Shown piece after piece: positions 32,901 to 45,500 of a stretch of 64,000 bases of DNA. Both the position numbers and the translations under genes were made by a program. The stretch's first letter is position 1. Every line of letters begins with the position of its first letter. The notes below the pieces were generated by a model. That model saw only the letters and a program-made list of their open reading frames with translations, had not been told where the DNA came from and searched no databases. The stretch is from NCBI GenBank assembly GCA_015680685.1, contig MNCI01026199.1:432-64431 (forward strand), given 5' to 3'. This DNA comes from Gnetum montanum (taxonomy: Eukaryota; Streptophyta; Gnetopsida; Gnetales; Gnetaceae).

Positions 32901-33161
32901 ACATTAGGTGCTTCTTCAATGGTATCAATCTCAGAAGCCTGATGCACAGGACAAAGAAAAGGCACCCATGGAGGAGCCACCACTATCGGGAACCCCATGA
33001 GTTCCACAAATTTTGTCATTTTGTGTCTATGTCCCAATTTTTTCATATCCACTGTGGCATGAATAAATTTCTAGTTAGTCAATAATCCCATACCTATCCA
33101 CTGTGTATTCAATTGAGCTTGTTCCTCACTTTCTTTGACTTGAGGATGAGTTTTTACTCAA

Positions 33162-33172
33162 TTTTGGGGGTA
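33162..33172 (+). other. Polypurine tract, element 3
   Basis: TTTTGGGGGTA directly before the 3' LTR, preceded by the conserved CTTGAGGATGAGTTTTTACT. The same arrangement stands before the 3' LTRs of elements 2 and 6. Confidence 0.8.
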
Positions 33173-34124
33173 TGATGAAGCGCTATATAGTCGATGCGTC
33201 GATTAGGCCACGTATACGAGGCCCTGTATATGCGGTCGTGTTGACGCGGGCCCTTCAACGTAGCCTTCCTGCGTCGATTAGGCCACGTATACGAGGCCCT
33301 GTATATGCGGTCGTGTCGACGCGGGCCCGTCAACATAGCCTTCCTGCGTCGATGTGGCCTCGTTTACGTAGCTACGTATCCTGACCTATAAATAAGAGGG
33401 CCTTCTGCCTCATTTAGGCACCTTTCAGTTAGTTGTAGCGAAGCTCTTGTAGTTTTCTTTCGTGGGAGTTAGAATATTTTTCCAAGTGCATGCCCGTAGT
33501 GTGATGCTTGTAATTGTATGACACCTTTATTCGAGTGTGATGTACTTGGACGCACACATGACCAAAAATAAAGATCGAGATTACTTCATCATTGCAGCAT
33601 TCACTTAGTTTTAATTATTTAATTGTTATTGTTATTTATTGTTTTCTTAGTTAATATTTCTTTATCATCGTTTACTATTCCTGTTGTTAAATGCGGAGTG
33701 AGTACAACTAAATCATGAGAATTTAAGTGTGACTACTTGGTAACCTAGTAGCATACTTGGGATCTACGCTTGGTAATCTCAGTAGTAGTTGCGCACGAGG
33801 TCCAAGATGTGTGCGGATGATTAAGGGACGGATGCTCATCACACTTAGGCTAGCTTAGACTTCATTTTCTATTGCTTATTAGTTTAATTAAGATTATTTT
33901 CCATTGTCTCTAGGAGTAGCACTAGTTTAGGATCACATCATACGCCTCAGTCTGGACTAAACCATATGTGACAGCAAATACTGGTCCAGGTGGGAAGATA
34001 GTGAACTGCGATCAACTTGTAACTATCTAGATACCACAACTAGCTTGTCCACAGAGTTCGACCGGATCATGCGTGAACACTCGTATTCATATGGTTGAGT
34101 GTAGGGGTACCTTGCCGCTCATCA
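33173..34124 (+). repeat. 3' LTR of element 3 (952 bp)
   Basis: TGATGAAGCGCTATATAGTC to GTACCTTGCCGCTCATCA. Collinear with the 5' LTR but longer because a 75 bp U3 unit is present twice (33196-33270 and 33271-33345). TATAAATA at 33387-33394, AATAAA at 33567-33572. Confidence 0.9.
33196..33345 (+). repeat. Two tandem 75 bp units in the U3 of the 3' LTR
   Basis: Units start GCGTCGATTAGGCCACGTAT at 33196 and 33271. A third partial unit begins at 33346. Each contains CGTATACG and GTCGACGC palindromes. The 5' LTR has one unit only. Confidence 0.85.
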
Positions 34125-34129
34125 CCAAC

Positions 34130-36124
34130 TCTTAGACTAGCTCAATGAGTTACTCTTGTCCTTAAGCTTAAGGCCCATCATGTATATACATACTTAATAC
34201 CATAGCTCATTAAACTAATTTGTCATTTTTCACCTGTAACCTAAGTGAAACTCATAATCAACTAGTGCTACTTATTTTTCAACTAAGCACAGTCTTCACA
34301 TAGCTCATGTTGGCCTTATGTCCAACACTGCAAGCTGGTTGTGAATTTAGTGCCACTTATCCTAATGCTAAAAAAAAAAGAAAAATTATCATAAAATGAC
34401 CATCACAACCCTGCTATGAATCGACTACCACCTTCCTACCTCGCACCCTCCAATGTAATCATCCTATGATCCAACTACAATTGGTAGAACTTGCAACTCT
34501 TATCTTGACTCAAATACAACCATCTAGAATAGTTAAAATTTTAATGAACCTTTAGGTGTGATCACATTGTGATACACAATCCTTTGAAAAACCCTAGTGC
34601 AACTTAGGCACAACCTAAGTGTGATTCACATTCAAAATCATTTTACACAAAACATCTTAGTGACTATGAATAGTATTTGACATCATGAATTAACATCTAA
34701 TACCAAAACTGGTGTCTCCAAGAAGTAGCAATAAATTCCTATAGTTTGCCAAGAGTCCTTTTAGAATCCATCAATCTTGTACTCATAATATCAACATCAA
34801 GTCATGGCAATACTAGAAATTGGAACTATAACTAAAAAGAAAATATTTTTCCAACAACTGAAGCATGCATACACATTTGTATATAGGAAACAAAGGTATG
34901 GTAAAGACTACCTATACTAGTGAACTAATTATAATGCTCATAATACTAATATCGAAACATGTCATGTCCATGAAACTCAAAACTACAAATTGACATCAAA
35001 ACATCCATCATATAACAGTAGCATGAAATTGCATCTAGTCATCTCACCAACTAAGTCTCAGAAAGATATCCCCAAAATAAAACCATAAAAATAGTAGACA
35101 AGTAAAGACACCCATCAAAAATCTAAAGAATGCCAAAACTTGATAAACCATTACCAAAGCACCAAATTGCTCCCTATCATATTCTAGATCCACCAGAACC
35201 CCAACTAAGACTTCTAAATGAAATCCTATCCAAAAGTAGCTTCTTAACATTTCCAAAATCATTGAAATTTGCTAGAAATTAAAGGAGAACAAAGAAAGGA
35301 AGAAATCCAAAAAACTAGAAAAATTAGAAAATCAAAAATAATCGAAAGCAGAAAATGAAAAATGTGTTTAAATTTTTTAATTATATAAACTAAATATAAA
35401 TTACTTCTATTATAGTTTTCCATTTTATAAAGTCTTGTTTAATTTTCCCCTATTAGAACTAATACTGAGGGACCCACACATCATAAGCCATAGACAAGAC
35501 ATCAAACCAAGATACCAATCAAATCTATGAATATTCAAACATATTTATAGCATATCCAAGAGAACACATAAGCTTAATGAACCAAGCCCACCAACATAAT
35601 AATAATCATAATCATAATCATAAATGGTTAATTATGAACATCACATATCATGCTAAGCAGTCCTAAGACCCTAACATCCATAATGTCATAACCATAACAA
35701 GTATCATAAACACCATAACATTATTAGCTAAATAACACTAGACTCATAATCATATATGCATAACATAATAATCATGTGGATTAAGATCATACCTATAAGA
35801 TGTTTAACAGTCACTTGCTCTACACCCTACTTTTACTAATCACAATCATCTATCTAACTCATCCAGTAAGATCAATGTGCATAATCGTGGTAATCATATG
35901 GTCATAACCACATAGTTATAAGGTCTTAGCAAATGTATCATAAAATATAATAGAATAGCATGTCTATCTGTGCATGCCCCTAAGATCCTAATTGCATCTA
36001 ACCAAACATACAATAACATAATGTAATATCATGAGATCCTATAGTAAGGAGTTACATAAAATAATCCTTTTTATAAGTCAATATCATTGTATTTGATGCC
36101 AATGATTTAAATCTCAAAATCCAA
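34130..36124. other. AT-rich spacer, no gene recognised
   Basis: No coding frame with a recognisable motif and no RNA gene. It may be older repeat sequence. It lies between two insertions with target duplications and so belongs to the pre-insertion background. Confidence 0.4.
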
Positions 36125-36129
36125 TCAAC

Positions 36130-38231
36130 TGTTGAAGATGCTAGTAGAAACAAGGTCCCTTTTTCTTTTTATAATTTCCAACTACTTCTAAAAATTTAAT
36201 CAAAATGATAATCATGATTAAGATTAAGAATAGTAGTTTCCTCATGGTATTGCAAACCATAGGTCATGGTCAACTCATGGTACTAACCACATGTCATGGT
36301 TAGCTTATGATATGCCCTAAAGCTTAGGTCTTGGACCATAAGTCATGGATAGCTCATTAAATATTGACCACGAGTCATGCAATGGTCATGGTTACCTAAC
36401 CACATTTCATTGTCAAGTCATGGTTGACATAAAAGTTCACAAATTTATACCTCTAGCCTTTGATTGATTTTTAAGACCACAAGTCATAGTTGACTCATGT
36501 TGTAATACCATAACTAATGGTAAATTTGTAGTTGGAAAAATAAATGCTTTTTCTTCTAAGAATACCATGACTCGTGGTGAGGTCATGGTATATGCTATGT
36601 GTAAACCACAAGTCATGGTCAACTCATAGTTTTGTGGAAACACTAAAATAAATCCCAAATGATGTTGAAACTAAGCTAAAAACTCTACATGAGCAAGCGT
36701 TAATGATGATTAATTCTTTATTGTACAAGTGATTCAAATAAGTTGTGATTTGGAGGCTTTTAATGCCTACAACAAGTGTGGGAGATGGTTGAATAATTTT
36801 TAGTTGAAATCTTTCTATTTTATTCCAATGAATTCTTTAATGGCTAAGAAATCTTTCATGATGTTGGAATAACTCCTTTGACTTACAACAAATAATGATC
36901 AAATAAGGAACAACAATGAAGATTGATCTCCAAGCAATATCTTCTTCTTCTTTCTTCTTAGGTGATAATAAGATTGAAAAATAGGATTGAGATAAGGTTG
37001 AAATTGATGAAAACAATAAATACTTGAGATTCAATGATGGTGAAATAGAAGTGATAATTCAAGACCAAAAAGTCCCTCATTGCAAATAGTTCCACTTCCT
37101 ATCATCAATCCTCCAATCAAATGGTAAAATTTATAAAGACATAAGAAATAGAACTAAGGTAAGATGGTTAAAATGAAGACAATCTAGTGGTGTTCTATGT
37201 CATAAAATAATACTAATAAAACTAAAGGGGAAATTTTATAGCACAACAATCCTACTATCTTATGTGGTGTTGAATATTAAGTAGTAGAAATCAATGTAGT
37301 AGAAATGTGAATGCCTAGATGGATGTTGAATGTCATCAAAAGAGATAAATTTCATAACATAGACATTAGAAGAAGACTTGCAGTAACTTCTATTTCAAAT
37401 AAGCTACACAAATGATGTCTTAGATGTTTGAATATATACAAAGAAGATTAGACAATGAACCTACAAAAAAGATTGCTACATCACTATTCCTGGAAAGTCA
37501 CCAAAAGGAAGAACAAAAAGGATATGGTAAAAAAAAAAAACAACTGAAGATAATTTTAAGAAATTGCAAATAAACAAAGATCTAGTTCTTCATAAAGGTG
37601 AATGGTAAAAAAGGATTCATTTAGTTAACCTCATTTTGTATAAACAAGGCTATGATGATGATGATGAATGAAAACTTGAAATGAAATTAAAATAGATAAA
37701 ATAACTAAAATACAACAATAAGACAATGATATGGAGTCAAAATTCTCTTCTATTATTTTAATTTTCAATCATACATGCTTCAATGAAATGCATCTTGGAT
37801 TTTTGCCTCAACTTTAAGGAGAACTTATACATGGAATAAATAGAGAGGTGAGGAGAGGCTTAAGAGCATATTTAACTCTAATCATGGTTATAAATAACCC
37901 CACCTAATCATAAATAAATTACAAAGATATGAGACTTGTGATTTCAACTTACTAACAAGTATCACATATTTATTACATGTGGTGCCAACACATAGAGACT
38001 GGCAACATGGTGTCCTAGATAATTTAAAGAATTAGATGCAAGACATATGACATTGTAGGATCCACATTTTGACTTTACTTAACTTCTTATTCGTTGTAAT
38101 TTTTGAAATACAAAATTATGTCATGTGACACGTTACATAGAGACATAAACCCATATACTACATGACTCATACAAGATCATGGAAAATAAATTGACATGAA
38201 AGACGCATACATTAAGGTACAGATATTATCA
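36130..38231 (-). repeat. 3' LTR of element 4 (2102 bp)
   Basis: Plus-strand ends TGTTGAAG and GATATTATCA. Aligns with 46580-48067, including the many CATGGTCAACTCATGG-type short repeats at 36250-36640. It contains about 660 bp (37015-37675) missing from the other LTR. It ends next to the polypurine tract. Confidence 0.75.
36230..36640 (+). repeat. Short imperfect repeats of CATGACTYRTGG type in the copia LTR
   Basis: Degenerate alternation of ACCACAAGTCATGG, GTCATGGTTAGCTTATG and related words, about a dozen times. The matching array in the other LTR is at 46675-47100. Confidence 0.65.
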
Positions 38232-38242
38232 TTTCCTTCTTT
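38232..38242 (-). other. Polypurine tract, element 4
   Basis: The minus strand reads AAAGAAGGAAA immediately before TGATAATA, the start of the 3' LTR. Confidence 0.75.
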
Positions 38243-38249
38243 AGACTAA

Positions 38250-38720
38250 GGTGACCTTCAATTTATTCACTTCAATTTTCATTAGTAGAGTCTTCATTTT
38301 GTGGGTTTGCAATATTTGGGTGAGAAAATCAACTACTTGATCTTCACTCTTGATGAATTTGGAAAAGATAATACCTTCTTGGACTTTTTCCTTGATGAAG
38401 TAAACTTTGATTTCAATGTGCTTTGATTTTTTATGAAGAGTATGCTCATTGAAGAGGATGATGATTTATATGTTGTCACAAAATAATATGATAGGCTTCT
38501 TAATGATGAAATTTAACTCCTAAAATTAATTTTTAAGCCATAGGATATGTTGGACATAATTATTCATTACCACACATTCAATTTTAGTACTTGAAAGACT
38601 CACACAACTTTGCTTCTTTGATTTTCAATATATTGGATCGTTACCATGGAAAATAATTGAGCCACTTGTCAATTTTCTATCTTTGACATTACCACACTAA
38701 TATACATCACTAATAGTAAT
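38250..38720 (-). pseudogene. Copia RNase H C-terminal part
   Basis: Minus-strand translation gives LFCDNI, then LHKKSKHIEIKVYFIKEKV and EGIIF, followed by EDQVVDFLTQIL. This is the characteristic end of Ty1/copia RNase H, with H.R.KHI...YHF.RE and Q.AD..TK.L in relatives. Stops separate the blocks. The enzyme removes template RNA during reverse transcription. Confidence 0.75.
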
Positions 38721-39890
38721 GAATTTTCTATCTCCTTTTTCAAAATTCATACCAAAGTTAAAGATTCCAACAAGGTAGCTTAGGAGAAGCTTTAAGATAT
38801 CCATGTAAATTTGTTTTTGGTTCAGTCAAAACTCTACCCAAACATGAGGTGGCATATTCAAGATCAATTCTAGTATGGCAAAGAAACCTTAAGGAAACAA
38901 TGATACTACTATAAAGTGAAGCATCAATGAGAAGAAATGCATCATTTTTAAAAAGCTTAAGGTTTAATGAGAGATGAGAACTTATAAACTTTGCATCCTT
39001 CATGCCATACATTTTCAATATGCTTTGGCAAATTTTTTTTTGATAAAAAGAAATTAATCCATTAAGCCTTTGATCCACTTTGATCCCTAAGTAATATTTT
39101 AGTTGCCCAATTTTCTTCATTACAACTTCATTTTTCATGTCTCTTTTAAATTCTATAACAAGCTCATTATTTGAGGCAACAAAAATAATGTCTTCCATAT
39201 ACATTGAAATGATGATGAAATATGAGCCAATGGACTTATGATAAAGAGTAGGCTTAGACAAAGATAGCAAGCATCCTTTCCCAATAAAATAAAAATTAAT
39301 CCTCTTAAACTAAGCTCTTGGAGCTTATTTCAAACCATAAAGTGCTTTATTGAGCTTGCATACCGTTTCTTCTTGGTATTTCTTAATGAAACCTTTAGGT
39401 TGAGTGATGTAGACTTCTTTATCCCAATAGTCATTTAGAAATGTTCAATTCACACTCATTTGTTGGAGTTTCAAACCATCATGAATTGCAATTGAGAAAA
39501 CAAGCTTAATTATCTCAAACATTATAACTAGTGTAGAGACTTCTTCATAACCTACACCCATTTTTTGCTCGAATCTTATTGCCACTAGTCTTGCCTTAAA
39601 TTTATTCAATGTTTTATCTTCATGGTATTTTATTTTAAAGAGTCATTTTGTGTTAATCACCTTCTTTTCCTTGTTCTTGTCAACAAGGGCCTAAGTTTGA
39701 TTTTTTAAAAATTGCATTAATCTCCTCCTTTATTACTTGATTCCACTCCTTGAACTCACGAGCATCCTCAATGCTTTGAAGCTCATGGATGAGGGAAATA
39801 TAAGTAAGATGTTTTTTTTTCCATGCTTCTTGTGAATCTCCTTTTAAAATCATGATCAATAATTTGAGAGGAAGGATGCATCCTCTCAAT
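38720..39890 (-). pseudogene. Copia reverse transcriptase
   Basis: The 170-codon frame 39270-38758 contains SMYMEDIIFVASNN, FKRDMKNEVVMKKIGQLKYY, LGIKV and FYQKKICQSILKMYGMKDAK. This is the Ty1/copia RT C-terminal half. The catalytic block reads Y-M-E-D at 39190-39201 where Y-V-D-D is usual, so the first aspartate is lost. The frame 39889-39680 holds the N-terminal block (SIEDAREFKEWNQVIKEEIN, corresponding to W..AM..E...L in relatives). Sequence between them is frameshifted. Confidence 0.85.
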
Positions 39891-40369
39891 CCTTGAAGTG
39901 ATGTTTGATGATTATCACATGTCTTCCATTTGATGCTATTGAGCTACAACTTTATTTTTCTTTTTAAAATGTATCAGTCGAAAAATATTTTCATCAAATT
40001 TTACATTTCTTGAGAAAATACATTTCCTCTCAATAAGGTCAAAGCATTTGTAAGAGGCTAATTTCTAATCATAGCCTACAAAACTACATTTTATAGCTCT
40101 ATCATCTAATTTTCTTGTAAGCACGTTTGACACATGAATCCAAAAAATACAACTAAAAATTTTAAGATGAGAAAGGTTGGATGCCTTATCCTACAAAGCT
40201 TCATATGGAGTGATACCTTTTTTTGATGATGAATACAATATATTAAGGAGATAGGAGGATGTGTGGATTGCTTCTCCCCAAAATGAGTTGGGGATGTTGG
40301 CTTGCCTTAACATGCATCTTGCCATGTCTTTCAAACTGTCATTCTTTTAGTGATTCCATTTGATTGTGG

Positions 40370-41000
40370 AGATTATCCATATGTGGTTTGCTTTTCAATG
40401 TGATTTTCATTACAAAATTTATCAAAAGAATCATTAATAAGTTCCCCTTCCTTATTATTCCTAATGGCCTTAATTTTTAGATTTAATTGATTCCCCATAA
40501 GATTTTTGAAATATTTAAAAGTGTAAAAAGCTTCATCTTTACGTTGCAATAAATAACACCATGTATATCTAGATGCATCATCAAAAATGATGAGAAAATG
40601 CCTTGCATTTATGATAGAGGTTGAGTACATTGAGCCGACGAAGTCTATGTGAAGGAGCTCAAATGATTTCTACTTCCTTACCATATGTATGCTTTGAGGA
40701 TATGATTTGTGCTTCTCATGAACATATTCTTTACACACTTTATTTGGAATAAGAGGAAAATTCACTCCAATTGTTACTTCTATCTTGATCATGTCAAGGA
40801 TGTATTGGTAGTTGGCATGCCCCAATATTACAAGGATAATGAAGATATCTTCTACATGATAGCTTGATATAATATTCTTGGAAATATCCACAATGAATAG
40901 AGCACAAACCTAATTTTCTAACTTAGAAGTAAAAGAAATGACTTCATTATGCTTTCTTAATATATAACTTCTACCATCAAACACTAATTTGACATCCTTT
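40370..41000 (-). pseudogene. Copia pre-integrase zinc region and integrase core
   Basis: The frame 40891-40670 has LGHANYQYILDMI and SYPQ. It resembles the LGH.NY..L pre-integrase motif and the KC..CQ..K region, with the cysteines partly lost. The frame 40630-40373 has RHFLIIFDDASRYTWCYLLQ, FKYFKNLMGNQLNLKIKAIR and NNKEGELINDSFDKFCNENH. This is the integrase catalytic core. The second acidic block reads RNNKEGEL where RSDNGGEF is usual, so the catalytic Asp is lost. It would have joined the element DNA to the genome. Confidence 0.8.
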
Positions 41001-41299
41001 AATACCATTTTCCTTATGGAGAGCAACTAGGCCAAAAGTAAGGACACATAAAAATCTTACTTGAATGATGTGATCATTATGAAGAGTGAAGGTGCTGTTA
41101 GTACAAAAATTGACCATAGGCATGGAACAGTTTAGGATTAGAACTAAAGACTTGATTTTCCATATGACACCTTCAAAGGAAACCAAGTTCTGCAAAAAAG
41201 AGAGGTAGAATAAATCATTAAAGGAATGTTTAATGGAAGATTTTTGTGACCTTGCATAATTCCTAGCAACATTTCTGAAGCAAAGGGTAGGTTTCATTT

Positions 41300-44200
41300 G
41301 TGGAATAAAATCTCATGGCAAGAATAAGATGGGGTTTGAATGATCAATTAATTTTTAAGATGCATTTTGATTAAAATTTTTGGAAAAAGGGCCTTGAGAT
41401 GAAGCACATTTATAGAACAAGATTTTGGAAGCTATGCCTACCTTTTCCAAGGATTTTCAATTCATCACTCATAAAATTGAAAAGATAGGGCTTTCAAGTC
41501 AACTGAGCCATTGCATAGCTTAATTTAATTGCACATAAGGAATAGAGCTTTTATATTAGTTAAAGCTCATATTCATATTTCCCTAAGCTATAAGTAAGTT
41601 GAGCATATCAAAAATGAAATCACATGACTTGAGAACTACTTTCATGGTGACATGCATTAGAACAAATAGTTAAGCAACAACAAAAATCCTTACCTTGTTT
41701 AGAGAAAGAGTTTTTTTTCTTAAACAGGGGTTTTTACAACATCAACTAGTAGAGTAGAAACTTTGGCTTGGTGACAAATGAAGGAAAATGACTTTACTAA
41801 ATTAAGCTCTACCAAGTCAACTTTAAGGTTCAAAGCATTTAATGTAGTTTTATGAAGTGGTTCTATGGACATGCCAATGGATATATGTAGTTAACTTGTA
41901 GAGTCAAAAAATAGCTTTACAAATTAGCTCTTCCACAGAGGCATCATCTTATGACTTGAAGAATGAAAAAGAGACTCTAAAAAATGAATCTACAAGCAAG
42001 CTCTGCAATGTTAGCTTCATTGATATCACTTAAAAGTTTCAATAAAATTTGTTTTGCCAAGAAGAGGTTCATAGAGTTTGAAAATGGTTCTACTAAATGA
42101 CTCTACCACATAAGATCTCTGGAAAGTGTGTGTTCATAGAGCTAAAATATGGATCTACAAAGAAAACATAAATTGGTTCTATGAGCCATGTCAGCCATGT
42201 GGATTAACCTCTCCATGTTAGCTTTGAGAAAGTTAGTAAGCTCATAAAACTGAAGAAACGCTTTCACAAAGGAAGCTTTGAAATGACTTTACCATATTTG
42301 CATAAATAGGGAGCTCATAAAACGAAACATTAGCTTTATAAAATGGTTCTACCAGATTAGTCTATTATGTAGCGCTAGGTTTGTAGAGCTAAAAAGAGGC
42401 TCTACAAAAAGACTCTTCCACGTTGACTCTTTCACATTAGCTTTTGTCATGTTAACTACTGAGAATGCCTAGTTCCCACTATTCTATATAAGCTACTTCT
42501 TTAAGGTAGATCTATAGAATCAAAAATTGGTTTTGCGAATGAAAGCTAAAATAGTTCTATGAGCTACATCAACATTAATCTACATTAGCATTTAGAGGAA
42601 ATCTTGATAATTCTACTCAATTAACTTCACAAGAAGGGAGGAAGCGGAAATTGGCTCCATATATAACACATGGATTCCATTTAAAGGAGTTTTATAGAAT
42701 GAAAAATCAATTCAACAAGAAAAGAAGAAAATGAATATATGTAGTTAGATGGAAAGCTCACATTTAAACCTTGGTAAAAGCCAAAATATGACTCTACAAA
42801 ATAATTCTAAGAAATGGCTCTACCATGTCAACCTTAGCTATCAAAGAAAAAAAGTCTAGCTCAAAGTAGAGATTTGTAGCATTGAATAATGGTTCTACAA
42901 ACATGCTTTGTCATGTCAACTCCTATGAAAAGTTCTTCTATCATTCACATAGGTACATGTTCCTAAAACTAAAAAATGACTGTGCTAAGCAATTCCACCA
43001 TGTCAACTTTCATGGAGTTTAAAAGTGATTCTATAAAGTCACTTTGCTATGTAAGCCATTTACTGAGGTGGGCTAGTAGAATCAAAATTTGATTCTACAA
43101 GAAATACTGGAATGGTTCCACTAGGTTAGCTCTATTCAAATGAAAAGATTAGTAGAGTGAGAAAATAGTTCTATGAGGAAGAGCTAAAATTGATCTACAA
43201 GCTATGTCATCATTTTAGTGCATTAACTTGAAAAGGGAGCTTAATAGAATCGAGAATTGACTTGACATGATAGTCTTATGTGCAACATTAGCATTCAAAA
43301 ATTTCCATCTAGATGAAAAATCATCATCTAGATAACATGAACTCTATTAAAGGCATGAGCTGGAGCTTCTTAAGAAGGAAGTTAAATTTTTGATTCATGC
43401 ACATGAGTTAAAGTGATAATAGAACTCGTAATAGCACAAACATGAGCTTATTAAAGCTGGTAAATGATGGAAGTGCATTTTCATCTAGATGGTAAAACCC
43501 ATATAAATGCTTCATCTACGACATCAACATTTCCACATTAGTAAATAGATGAAGCTTATTTCTTCATCTAGATCAATGTTGCTTCATTTGACATATTAGC
43601 TTTTACCGCATCAACATCTATTTGAATATTTTTAAGGTCATTGAAAATGATAAACTTCATCTCCCACATTAGCAGGGCTCGATGCATATCACGATGTTAG
43701 CATTTACCATGTCAAAGCTTATCTTGGGTCCAAAAAGGATTACATTTTGTGCACATATGCATTTCATTTTAATCTAGCTTAGCATGAGAGGGCACAGTGC
43801 ACAGAATGAATTATTTGCTCTATAATTATTTTTCCATATCAACTCTTCAATACAGTGAACTAGAATAGTTTTACGAATGAATTCAAAAAGGGCTCTATAG
43901 TTGACAATAGCGTGAAGGCTAAGTGAAGACATAAGCTACAAATAGAACTAGGAACCATAACAGAGCTAAAAGTAGCACAAAGTTGCCATTTAAGCAAGCC
44001 TTACTCGTGGAGATGTGCAAAAAGGAGAAAAAATTACTAATTTAACTAAGAGCTAATTGAAAGCTATTACCTCAACTAAAAAAGGGTTATTAGAATGATA
44101 GTTAATGCCATCATAAATAAAATCATCCAAAAGAATCTTGAATCGAAATAAGTTTGAGCCAATGCAAGAGCTACTTCAAAAGAAATAATGAATTCCATAA

Positions 44201-45280
44201 CTAAATCTATTGCAGGAGAAAAGACCACTAAAAGAAGCCTTAAAGAAGCTTAATGGCTCTAAACTAAAACACAAAGAATTAGGATGATACGACTCTCTAA
44301 AATAACAATACTAATTAGTTGAGGGGCTTCAAATTGTAAGAATTCATTAACTAAGCAATTGTTCAATGACCTGTAATTAAATGAAGAAAACATGTGGAAT
44401 GTGGAGCTTTAAATTTCTAGTAATGGTTGTAACTATGAGAGGCTATTATGTAAATCCTAGAGCAAATATGAAACAGGGTGCAGGGTGGGAGGGGTGAACA
44501 AATTTTGGAGTTGGATTTTGAAAAAGATTTAGAAGAAAGCTTGAAAAGATTGTTTCATGTAATGGCATTTTAAACATGTTGCATTTATCTTTTTTAGCTT
44601 TCATCTTTTAGCTAAGAAAATCAAATTGAGTAGCTTTTCCTATTTTTTCTAGTACGAGTATTGTATAATTACACATGAATGAATTTCTAGTTCTGGAATA
44701 GGCTTCTTACTATATGAAGTGGAGGTTTAGCTTATTTCTCTTATTTTGGTTCAATGGGATATCTTTAACAGTGTTAGTCTTTAATCAGTTTAGTATAGAA
44801 ATATTTTCATCTTTGCATGGTTTTGAGCTTTATGAATAATCCTGTTTTTCTTAGTTTCCTACTCTATTTAGCAAATCTTTTGTGATCTTTCTTCAAGAAG
44901 TTATCTTTTAGATATATCAAAATTTAAGATTAGCTCTTTTTATAAAAGTGCCCATTTACTATATGTGTATGTTGTAATATTCAAGGCTAGATTTGTAGGA
45001 GAGCTATTCAATTTCTTGATTTATGCTAAGAGATGGCTAGAAGAGATAGACAATCAAACATATATAAAATAGTTATTCTTTAAATTGATTTTCTTGTCTC
45101 ATAGATTGACCTTCAATGTTATTAACAATTCATCACACAAGTTCATTTATTAGTAGAGACTATTTAAGGACATCCATGTCGTAGTAGTACCAAAAAAATA
45201 GCAACCACCTAAAACAAGTTTATGAAAGTTGTTTCTTATGGTAGAGTTGATTCTTGATTTTGCCATAGCAGCCTTTTAAT
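41300..45280. repeat. Repetitive DNA inside element 4, with degenerate minisatellite
   Basis: Between protease and integrase lies about 4 kb without pol similarity. From about 41860 to 43200 a loose unit recurs at roughly 60-130 bp. It has the form GTAGAGCTAAAAA-TGGCTCTACAAA-TGACTCTACCA and then a stretch containing GTTAGC or GTCAAC. Examples start near 42070, 42134, 42382, 42506, 43078 and 43152. A second word, CATCTAGAT, recurs at 43300-43600. 44480-45280 is unique-looking. I see no target duplication, so the exact ends are unsure. Confidence 0.55.
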
Positions 45281-45399
45281 TGGCACTATAAGAAGGACCA
45301 ATAACTCTTCTTGGTGTCAAGAGTAGGCAATAATAGGTGCACTCCCCAACTCCTTAAATTTGCATAAAAGCTTCATCTCTAACTCTTATGTTCCCAAAG

Positions 45400-45500
45400 T
45401 TTTTCCTCAGTGTAACAAATTTAAAGAAATTAGGTGTTACATGTTTGGAGCAACCACTATTAAAGATCCATATGGATGATGAAAGATCCTTACTACAAAT
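45400..45500 (-). pseudogene. Copia aspartic protease active-site region
   Basis: Minus-strand translation at about 45470-45435 gives WIFNSGCSKHVTPNFFKF. Relatives have W..DSGCS.HMT, so the catalytic aspartate appears as asparagine (one G-to-A change). The stretch is short because the repetitive DNA follows soon after. Confidence 0.75.

Larger units (their letters stand above)
28520..34124 (+). mobile_element. Element 3: complete non-autonomous Ty3/gypsy-derived element (5605 bp)
   Basis: 5' LTR 28520-29399, primer-binding site, gag 29729-31297, noncoding tract, deleted ORF2 (32588-~32900), polypurine tract, 3' LTR 33173-34124. The target duplication CCAAC is perfect at 28515-28519 and 34125-34129. 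There is no protease, RT or integrase. It is shorter than element 2 mainly because most of ORF2 is gone, while both ends of ORF2 are still recognisable. It needs enzymes from another element. It is the best-defined element in the window. Confidence 0.9.
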
